DNA from: Desulfobacterales bacterium | GTDB taxonomy: Bacteria > Desulfobacterota > Desulfobacteria > Desulfobacterales > SURF-7 | Length of the DNA stretch: 42,320 nt | NCBI GenBank assembly: GCA_018693105.1 | Contig: JABHLN010000022.1 | Span: forward strand, 1-42,320 | Direction: 5' to 3' | In this document: piece by piece, positions 1 to 7,492 of the stretch | How positions within the stretch are numbered: position 1 is the first letter of the stretch | Layout of the letters: each line of letters begins with the position of its first letter | The notes under the pieces: generated by a model | The model's input: only the letters and a program-made list of their open reading frames with translations | Databases searched by the model: none | Told to the model about the DNA's origin: nothing | Position numbers and translations under genes: made by a program

Positions 1-141
1 AAAAGTCCCCATCTACTGCGTTATAGCGGTTGATCATAAGTTCGACATACTGCATGTATGCCTTCACTCCTGATCAACCACTATGCCTTGTATATGAAGA
101 TATTTACTTAGCCATCGGTTATACTTTTTACGAGTTCATCA
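1..141 (-). repeat. Palindromic repeat element, copy 1 (truncated by window start)
   Basis: Reverse complement reads TGATGAACTCGTAAAAAGTATAACCGATGGCTAAGTAAATATCTTCATATACAAGGCATAG...GAAGGCATACATGCAGTATGTCGA...CGCTATAACGCAGTAGATGGGGACTTTT; matches copies at 5869-6022 and 33595-33748. Confidence 0.85.
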
Positions 142-176
142 AGTTTGATGCATACTTAAATTATATACTCTTAATC

Positions 177-1238
177 CTAGTCTGAAGGGTATTCAAACAT
201 TTTCCCTTCATAGTTTTTAACCTGAATTTTTCCGTTTTTACAGTCTTTAATATACTCAGGAAGAAGCGGTACTTTACCACCTCCACCAGGTAGATCTATC
301 ATATATTGAGGGACTCCGGTTCCGGAAATAAATCCGCGCAATTTTTCAAGAATATCAAGGCCTGTTTTTATTGGAGGGCGAAAATGCCGAGTCCCTTTTA
401 CAGGATCTATATGATGAAGGTAATATGGCTTAACCCTTATCATCAACAATTTTCTCATTAATTTTTTTATCACTTCGGGGCTGTCATTTATACCTTTTAA
501 CAATACTGTCTGACACCCCAAGGGAATTCCGACATCAGCAAGTCTTGCGCATGCTTCCGAAGCTTCCTGTGTAATCTCATCAGGATGATTGAAATGTGTA
601 TTTACATATACAGGCTGGTACTTTTTCAATATTTCAGACAGATTTTTAGTTATTCTTTGTGGTAGTGTACAAAGTACCCTGGTATGAATTCTTACGACTT
701 GAATATGTGGTATTCTCCTTATCTCAGAAAGCAAATTATTTATTGCATCATCTTCAAGAAGAAGGGGGTCCCCTCCGGATAGAATGACTTCACTTATATT
801 TTTGTGTTTTCTAATATATTTTATTCCATCATCAATAAGCTTACCTGAAATATCAAAATCATGGCCTACATTTCGTTTTCGCAGGCAGAACCTGCAATAC
901 ATTGCACAGCGGTTTGACACGATGAATAAAACCCTATCGGGATAACGGTGTATTATAGTATTTGGAACTGGAGATTGCATTTTTTCCTTAAGAGGATCAT
1001 TAAGAAAAATATCATTATCAATTTCCCTTATATCAGGAACAGACTGTCTCCATATAGGATCTCCAATATTTTTTATCAGGGAAAGATAATACCTGTTAAT
1101 CCTCATCGGGAAATTCATAACGACTTTGTCAATTTCATCAACATCTATCGGAAAATATGATACTAATTCTTTAGAATCTTCAATACTATTTTCAAGAATG
1201 TCTTGCCAGTCTGAACTATATTTTATATTTGAATTCAT
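177..1238 (-). CDS. KamA-family radical SAM aminomutase (lysine 2,3-aminomutase / EpmB-like)
   Basis: 353 aa; radical SAM CxxxCxxC motif (SNRCAMYCRFC), SGGDPLLL, NTHFNHPDE, HLHH/QTVLLKGIND-type motifs of the KamA family. Confidence 0.9.
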   Translation of the reverse strand: MNSNIKYSSDWQDILENSIEDSKELVSYFPIDVDEIDKVVMNFPMRINRYYLSLIKNIGDPIWRQSVPDIREIDNDIFLNDPLKEKMQSPVPNTIIHRYPDRVLFIVSNRCAMYCRFCLRKRNVGHDFDISGKLIDDGIKYIRKHKNISEVILSGGDPLLLEDDAINNLLSEIRRIPHIQVVRIHTRVLCTLPQRITKNLSEILKKYQPVYVNTHFNHPDEITQEASEACARLADVGIPLGCQTVLLKGINDSPEVIKKLMRKLLMIRVKPYYLHHIDPVKGTRHFRPPIKTGLDILEKLRGFISGTGVPQYMIDLPGGGGKVPLLPEYIKDCKNGKIQVKNYEGKMFEYPSD

Positions 1239-1619
1239 TTTAACCTTAATTACAATTTAATATGGTAAATTTTATCAGTGCAAATTCAGCTGTTCAAATA
1301 GTCGACTACCATAAAAACGTATCAGCAATCTTTTACTTTTTTCATTCTGTCCATTTTATGTCTCTTCAAAATATTTATAATAAAGAGATATAAGAAAAAC
1401 AAAAGAAATAAAAATAGAAATCAATTTCCCATTCACAAGTGAACTTTTCACTTTATGAATTTTGTCAAAAATTCTATTACCTTGACTCTTTTATACCTTT
1501 CGAGCATACTGCCTACATTATAAATTACAAAACAAATATTGATCCTTTGGTTATTATCTAAGCTGACGAACATAAATCCTTAAAACTGTTTTTTACTCAA
1601 ATAAATCAATAGAGGATAC

Positions 1620-2321
1620 ATGAACGCATCACAGAATGAAACCATATCAATATCTGATTCATCACCATTAATTCTTGTTGTTGATGATGACCAGATTACT
1701 GTCAAATTATTACAAAAATTAATTACAAATGAAGATTATAGAGCTGAAACAGGAAGAAATGGTGAAGATTGCCTGAAAATGGCGAAAGAATTATCTCCGG
1801 ATATCATACTTCTAGATATCAGCATGCCGGTAATGGACGGCATTGAGGCATGTAAAATTTTAAAAAAAGAAGACTCTACAAAAGACATACCTGTTATTTT
1901 TATAACTTCATACACAGATAATGATACATTAAATGCTGCATTCAGTGCAGGAGGCACAGATTATATAAGAAAACCTGTGAACAGTGTTGAATTGATGGTA
2001 AGAATAAAATCAGTTTTAACCCAGCAAAAACTAAAAAGCGAACTCATAGAAAAAGAAAAGTTAGAAGGGGTTCTTGAAATGGCTGGTGCCATCTGCCATG
2101 AAGTACGACAGCCGCTTCAAATTCTTTATGCATATATTGAAATTATTAAAGATGCTGCAGCGGAAAATAAGCTTTCAAATGATGATATTGAAAAAATCAA
2201 GGGCCAGCTCCAGCGATTAAATGAAATAACAATAAAAATCAGCAGAATTAGAAAATATGAAAGTTTTGACTACCTCGAAGGTGTAAAAATCATCGATATT
2301 GACAAAGCTTCACTAACATAG
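1620..2321 (+). CDS. Response regulator receiver domain fused to a short HisKA-like (DHp) helix pair; no ATPase domain
   Basis: Receiver motifs VVDDDQ, LLDISMPVMDG, KPVN; then H-box-like GAICHEVRQPLQ; ORF ends before any N/G1/G2 boxes. Confidence 0.8.
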   Translation: MNASQNETISISDSSPLILVVDDDQITVKLLQKLITNEDYRAETGRNGEDCLKMAKELSPDIILLDISMPVMDGIEACKILKKEDSTKDIPVIFITSYTDNDTLNAAFSAGGTDYIRKPVNSVELMVRIKSVLTQQKLKSELIEKEKLEGVLEMAGAICHEVRQPLQILYAYIEIIKDAAAENKLSNDDIEKIKGQLQRLNEITIKISRIRKYESFDYLEGVKIIDIDKASLT

Positions 2322-2376
2322 AAGTAATAAAACCACTATTAATGTAAGTCACGCCACAAAAAAACATCAATATTTC

Positions 2377-3054
2377 TTACCCGGAAGTCGTCTGGTCAAC
2401 ACGTTTCATCCAGGACAAAAGATTTGGTAAACGATTAATAATTTCAGCCCCCTGCGGCGCGAAATTAATTGCATAAACCTGGACAAATACTGCTATATCG
2501 GCAAGAGTTATTTTATCTCCAACCAGCCAGTCAGAATCATTTCCAAGGTAATCTGATATAGAAGTGAGATGTCTTTCAATATCTTCCAAAAGCATTTCAC
2601 GGGGCTTAAGCCCAACTCCTTGCGCATTAATCTGTTTCCTCGCAAAAGTCGGCCCCATCTTTTGCATAAACTTCTTTTTCCAGCCTTTTTCATGTTCCGC
2701 AATAGCATTTATACGAGATTCGTTCTCACGAAGACTGAAATGAATAGCTATATCATAATTATAAAGGCTCTCATCAGCCCAGTCTTCAAAAAAATGACAA
2801 AGGGCTCTATGTTTTAAGTTTTCCGGAATCAATGCCGGTTCAGGAAATTTTTCTTCAAGATAATAAAAAATCTGCGTAGAATCCTGAATAAGTGTTTCAT
2901 TATGTTTTAGAGCCGGTACTTTCCCGATACTGGCAACCTTTTTTATGGCAAAAGCGGAAAGCTCTTCCACTTCATAAGTCTGTTTCTTGAAGTTTAAAAC
3001 TCTCCTGATTTTGTCACAATACGGTGATACCTCCATCTGGTAAATTTTGATCAT
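2377..3054 (-). CDS. Glutathione S-transferase family protein
   Basis: N-terminal thioredoxin fold MEVSPYCDKIRRVLNFKKQTYEVEE, KVPALKHNETLIQDSTQIFYYLEEKFP; C-terminal LVGDKITLADIAVF. Confidence 0.88.
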   Translation of the reverse strand: MIKIYQMEVSPYCDKIRRVLNFKKQTYEVEELSAFAIKKVASIGKVPALKHNETLIQDSTQIFYYLEEKFPEPALIPENLKHRALCHFFEDWADESLYNYDIAIHFSLRENESRINAIAEHEKGWKKKFMQKMGPTFARKQINAQGVGLKPREMLLEDIERHLTSISDYLGNDSDWLVGDKITLADIAVFVQVYAINFAPQGAEIINRLPNLLSWMKRVDQTTSG

Positions 3055-3286
3055 TTTCTCCTCCCATATTTTTTTGTGTTTATTCAGGATCTCTTAAGAA
3101 TATAATAAAATTAATTTTACCGCACAACAACTTTTTTTCTGTCTGTTTAATTTAAAATTCTTGGGTTTGAATAAAAAATATTTACTGGTTCTTATTGTTA
3201 TAAAAGAATTTGAAAGATATTTTAATTTAACCCCCAAAATTATGTTTTTTATGCTTGACTTATAATTTTATTATCCATAATGTGCT

Positions 3287-3302
3287 TCCATCATATGATG
3301 GA
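3287..3302. promoter_or_regulatory. 16-bp perfect palindrome TCCATCATATGATGGA in the divergent GST / flavoprotein intergenic region (possible operator)
   Basis: Perfect dyad read directly; sits between divergent genes. Confidence 0.3.
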
Positions 3303-3453
3303 TGTTTTTGCCATATATATGAGATAGAAAGATATATAAAAGCTTCTTGCTAAAATTTTTTTATATTATTCTTCAGTTCTACTGAGGTTCCCATAATGTT
3401 ATTACTTTTCTAAAACCGGGTAATATTTCCCCGGAATATTAAAGAGAGAAACT

Positions 3454-4188
3454 ATGAAAATCCTTGCTTTTAATGGAAGTCCCCGAATGACAAACGGAGT
3501 AACCGATCGTGTTCTTCAGAAATTTATGGACGGTGCCAAAGAGGCAGGAGCTGAAACAGAAATTATATATCCCGCTAAAGAAAATATAAAATTTTGTGCT
3601 GGATGTTTCAGCTGCTGGATTATTCATCCAGGGAAATGTATCCACAAGGATGATATGCCAATAATTATTAAAAAATTTAAGGAAGCAGATACCATAGTTT
3701 TTGCCTCACCTGTTTATGTTGACGGTATTACAGCCCAGCTGAAAAAGTTAATTGATCGTCTTATAACCGCTTCATCACCATTTATAGAAGAACGTGACGG
3801 GCATCAACGACATCCTAACAGTGATGACAATAATGCTACAAAAATTGCTTTTATTTCAACCAGCGGCTTTGGAGAAAAAGATAATTTTGACCCTCTAATC
3901 CATCATATTCAAGCTATGGCTAGCAATATGGAATCAGAATTTGTAGGATCACTTCTCAGGCCTATGGCCCCTGGCATGGAAGACTATTACAATCCGGACC
4001 CGGAAATAGTAGAATTAATATTAAATTCTTTCAGGCAGGCAGGACATGAGCTTGTAACAAAAGGAAAGATATCCGAAGATATTCAGGAGGCATGTTCTAC
4101 TCCGCTTTTTACTATGGAAGAGTTTCAAAGAAGAGCAAACGATATGTTTGAACGGTTCATTAAAAAAGCAGATACGAAAAAAGAATAA
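3454..4188 (+). CDS. Flavodoxin-fold NADPH-dependent FMN reductase / iron-sulfur flavoprotein (Isf)-like
   Basis: MKILAFNGSPR, FASPVYVDGITAQLKKLIDR; compact cysteine motif C-x2-C-x2-C-x7-C (CAGCFSCWIIHPGKC). Confidence 0.85.
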   Translation: MKILAFNGSPRMTNGVTDRVLQKFMDGAKEAGAETEIIYPAKENIKFCAGCFSCWIIHPGKCIHKDDMPIIIKKFKEADTIVFASPVYVDGITAQLKKLIDRLITASSPFIEERDGHQRHPNSDDNNATKIAFISTSGFGEKDNFDPLIHHIQAMASNMESEFVGSLLRPMAPGMEDYYNPDPEIVELILNSFRQAGHELVTKGKISEDIQEACSTPLFTMEEFQRRANDMFERFIKKADTKKE

Positions 4189-4269
4189 TAGTATACAGAT
4201 AGTTGTCTTTTCCCTCATGCGATGGAAGTTAATATACAGTTGATGTTAACCAGTTTAATAATTAATAAT

Positions 4270-4422
4270 TGATGAACTCGTAAAAAGTCAACTCGGGATG
4301 GCAAAGTAAAAAGTTCAAAATCAAGGCGCCGCAAATCCTGAGGAATGAGGCATACTTATCGTACGCCGCAGTGACGAGGGATGCAGCGCAACGCAGATAT
4401 TGGACTTTTTACGAAGCCATCA
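4270..4422 (+). repeat. Palindromic repeat element, copy 4 (divergent subfamily), flanked by 11-bp direct repeats AATAATTGATG (4264-4274, 4422-4432)
   Basis: Ends TGATGAACTCGTAAAAAGT / ACTTTTTACGAAGCCATCA; internal GGCATACTTATCGTACGCC hairpin tip; CAACGCAGATATTGGACTTTTTACGA. Confidence 0.85.
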
Positions 4423-4443
4423 ATAATTGATGGGTTTACAAAA

Positions 4444-4524
4444 GCCATAACTTGTTGCAAAACAACCTACCCTGACGGGGCATAAGTACATTACTCCGTG
4501 CTTATAGTAAAAAAAGTTATGTGC
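4444..4524. repeat. Imperfect palindrome (possible second hairpin element)
   Basis: GCCATAACTT ... AAGTTATGTGC outer arms and CATAAGTAC ... GTGCTTATAG inner arms. Confidence 0.4.
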
Positions 4525-5022
4525 CGGCAGTCCATATATAGCTGGAGTTACAACACCAAAATATAATTAATTCTCTTACCTCATATCAGGAATTAAAATA
4601 AAATATCATCAATTTACCTGTTAATTTTTCATGTGTTAAAATTTGTTGTGATATCCTCAGGATCATGTTATTTTATAGGAAACAATAAGACTTGTCAGTA
4701 TCTAAGTCTCAGGTGTAATTCCTCTTGAATTGATTTAGGATTATAATCTATTGATATCTTCCTAAACAAACCTTAAACCACGATTTTTGTTTCAGTGCCG
4801 AGCTTAACAGCTGTTATTGAATAGAGGGTTTTATAAACCCTGACAACTACAAACAAATATATTTCATCAAATTTTAACACCGGAAAACACTGTCATTGAA
4901 TTGTTGATAATTTGATTCGTCTCATATTTTCAAAATTCAAGCTCGAAACTACTGATTAATAGTCGCAAAATAAATTAGGTAAAAAAAACTTATGAAAAAA
5001 ATACTTAAATACCCGGAACAAA

Positions 5023-5056
5023 GCCTCCGGAGAATCTATGTTCTATACCCGGAGGC
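5023..5056. promoter_or_regulatory. GC-rich hairpin upstream of the GAF protein
   Basis: GCCTCCGG(18-nt loop)CCGGAGGC, about 115 bp upstream of the 5171 start; no long T-tract. Confidence 0.35.
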
Positions 5057-5170
5057 ATTAAATGTTTCTCCTTTTACAGCATAGAAGTTTATTTGAATGC
5101 TTTCACATCAATGATGCCGTGGAGTAAATTATTCTTGAATTTATGAATAATTCAAAAAAAGGAGGGTAAT

Positions 5171-5788
5171 ATGGAAAAACATGCTTTACATTATGAGACT
5201 TTTATAAAGGTTTCAAGGGCTATCTCTGAGAGCAAGGACCCTGAAGAAGTTGTCCTTATGACAGCTGAAAGTATCAAAACAGCAATGAATGTGAAAGGAT
5301 GTTCCATCTTTCTTATTAATAAAAAAACAAATGAACTTGAGCTGGCAGCGTCTCATGGGTTGAGCGGTGAATATATTCAGAAAGGTCCTATAAATTATAT
5401 GCATTCCATACGGGAATCAATGGAAGAGGGACCTGTGGCAATCTTTAATGTTCATGACGATCCTAGAATCCAATATCCTGAAGAGGCTAAAAAAGAAGGA
5501 ATTTCTTCAATTCTGGGTGTACCTATCATTATCCGCGGGAAAGTTACCGGTGCACTTCGGGTTTATACTGAGGAGCCTTGGGATTTTACACTAAGGGATG
5601 TGGATCTTATTCAGGCAGTTGCTCAAATCTGCGGAATGGCAATAGATGTCTGCCGTCTGCACAGGGGGTATATGACAAGCATCGAGGTCCTGAAGAATAT
5701 GCGTGATCCCAAGGAATTCAAATCCAACAAGTGGACACCTTATGAAGGAGTGCCGAAAAGTGTTTCGCCTTCTATATGTGATTATTAA
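5171..5788 (+). CDS. GAF domain-containing protein
   Basis: VKGCSIFLINKKTNELELAASHGLSGEYIQKGPI...SILGVPIIIRGKVTGALRVYTEEPWDFTLRDVDLIQAVAQICGMAI; RBS aaggaggg upstream. Confidence 0.88.
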   Translation: MEKHALHYETFIKVSRAISESKDPEEVVLMTAESIKTAMNVKGCSIFLINKKTNELELAASHGLSGEYIQKGPINYMHSIRESMEEGPVAIFNVHDDPRIQYPEEAKKEGISSILGVPIIIRGKVTGALRVYTEEPWDFTLRDVDLIQAVAQICGMAIDVCRLHRGYMTSIEVLKNMRDPKEFKSNKWTPYEGVPKSVSPSICDY

Positions 5789-5796
5789 CTCGAAAA

Positions 5797-5845
5797 AGTT
5801 AAATTATACTGGTTCATATTTGTTATGGTCCAGTATAATTTAACT
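5797..5845. terminator. Long AT-rich hairpin downstream of the GAF gene (possible terminator)
   Basis: 16-bp perfect stem AGTTAAATTATACTGG / CCAGTATAATTTAACT, 17-nt loop; lacks a canonical T-tract. Confidence 0.45.
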
Positions 5846-5868
5846 AAAAGTTTAGCATTGATTAAATA

Positions 5869-6022
5869 TGATGAGCTCGTAAAAAGTATAACCGATGGCT
5901 AAGTAAAAATCTTCATATACGAGGCATAGCGGTTGGATAGATGTGAAGGCATACATGTAGTATGTCGAGTGTCTGGCTAAACGCTATAACGCAGTAGATG
6001 GAGACTTTTTACGACGTCATCA
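5869..6022 (+). repeat. Palindromic repeat element, copy 2, flanked by 9-bp direct repeats AAATATGAT (5864-5872, 6022-6030)
   Basis: TGATGAGCTCGTAAAAAGT ... GAAGGCATACATGTAGTATGTCGAG ... AACGCAGTAGATGGAGACTTTTTACGACGTCATCA; arms pair over about 50 bp around loop ATGTA. Confidence 0.9.
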
Positions 6023-6035
6023 AATATGATATTTT

Positions 6036-6446
6036 CTAATTACCTATAACAGCAATTGCCTCGATTTCTATAAGGATACCTTCAGCCGCAAGAGATGTAA
6101 CACCCACCCAGGTACTTGCCGAAGGTGGATTGTCACCAAAAAAGTCAGAAAGCGGGCCTGACAATATTTCGCCATGCTCGGGTTTAAGATTTACGATGTT
6201 TGCACGCATCATAGTTACATCAGAATGTGACGCTCCCGCTGCCTTCAATGCATAACTAACATTTCTCAAAGCTTGCTCTGCCTGTAATTTAAGGTCAGAT
6301 TCACCGACAAGTTCAAATTTACTATTATAAGCAACCTGACCCGATATAAAAACAAGTTTCCCGGGTTGAGACGTGACAACCTGTGAAAAACCAAACGACT
6401 GGCCATCAAATAATTCTTTTGGCTGAATATACTCTTTTCCTGACAT
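6036..6446 (-). CDS. RidA / YjgF-family protein
   Basis: SQVVTSQPGKLVFISGQVAYN, QAEQALRNVSYALKAAGA, STWVGVTSLAAEGILIEIEAIAV. Confidence 0.9.
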   Translation of the reverse strand: MSGKEYIQPKELFDGQSFGFSQVVTSQPGKLVFISGQVAYNSKFELVGESDLKLQAEQALRNVSYALKAAGASHSDVTMMRANIVNLKPEHGEILSGPLSDFFGDNPPSASTWVGVTSLAAEGILIEIEAIAVIGN

Positions 6447-6598
6447 TACATACCTCCCTTTCTTACGCTATTTTAAATTCACGATATTGAACTACTTTCT
6501 TACTCTTTCAGATATAAAATCCAATAAAAAATCGTAATCTTTTGATTTTTGTAATAACTAAATATGATACAAAATGTTCACCTGCAATTCATTTTGAT

Positions 6599-7216
6599 TT
6601 AACCCATCAAACTGTTAAGGTCAAATAACGTTCCTTTATCTTTTACCGTTATCCCGTCAAGATGATCCATTTCATGCTGAACAACCCATTCATTATAATA
6701 GTATGATGATAATACCGGTTCTTCACCTCCATCAAAATCTTTTGACCCATACTCCAGTTCAAGATACTTCTTTTCTAAAGTATATCCTGAGATAGATACA
6801 TATGGTTTTCTTTTGACCATATAGTTGTTTTCGGGAACTGAACCACAAGCTTCAATGCTGTTGAAATATTTCCCTTCCAGCTTGAGAACTTTCGGGTTTA
6901 CTATTGTAGAATATCTTCCTTCACTTATCGGGATATGTATCACCCTGATCGGGTTCTGAGTCAAATTCCAGAACATGTTGTTAGAACTAACACCTGCAAA
7001 TGAATATAATTTTTTGAAATGTTTCATTATTATATCAAGTTCCCTGGCTAAAAAGAGTTCATTATCTAAATCAATTTCTCTTGCCCTGGTTATCACCCAA
7101 TCAATATTGTTAACAATAGTAGCAATCGTGACATTGTGTTTTTTTATCATTTGACTAATACCCATAATCTTGTATTTTATTATTAAGTACTTAAATAAGC
7201 AAAGAGTTTTTCCCAC
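6599..7216 (-). CDS. Divergent peptide deformylase-like metalloenzyme
   Basis: Motif III VQHEMDHLDGITV intact; motif II EACGS (vs EGCLS); motif I degenerate (FAGVSSNNMFW vs GxGLAAxQ). The true start may be an internal Met. Confidence 0.75.
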   Translation of the reverse strand: MGKTLCLFKYLIIKYKIMGISQMIKKHNVTIATIVNNIDWVITRAREIDLDNELFLARELDIIMKHFKKLYSFAGVSSNNMFWNLTQNPIRVIHIPISEGRYSTIVNPKVLKLEGKYFNSIEACGSVPENNYMVKRKPYVSISGYTLEKKYLELEYGSKDFDGGEEPVLSSYYYNEWVVQHEMDHLDGITVKDKGTLFDLNSLMG

Positions 7217-7492
7217 TAAGTAGAAATGGATACTATAAAATTATTACTTGAATAAAAACCGATAGAAGAGTATGTTTCCCTTTAGCACTTCCTAAGTACA
7301 ATAAACCTGATATTATACTAATTATGATAAACCAAGCCACATCACATCTGGATTTAAGGTTAAATAGCAGATGCCGCCTTAGAAATAGGAATACATTAGG
7401 TATCTGAAGTATTTAACGCTTCAGGAAGTTTTGCCAGCTTAAAACAGGTAAAGATTTAAAATGTCGCAAGAATTACTAAACAAGGAGCTTAC

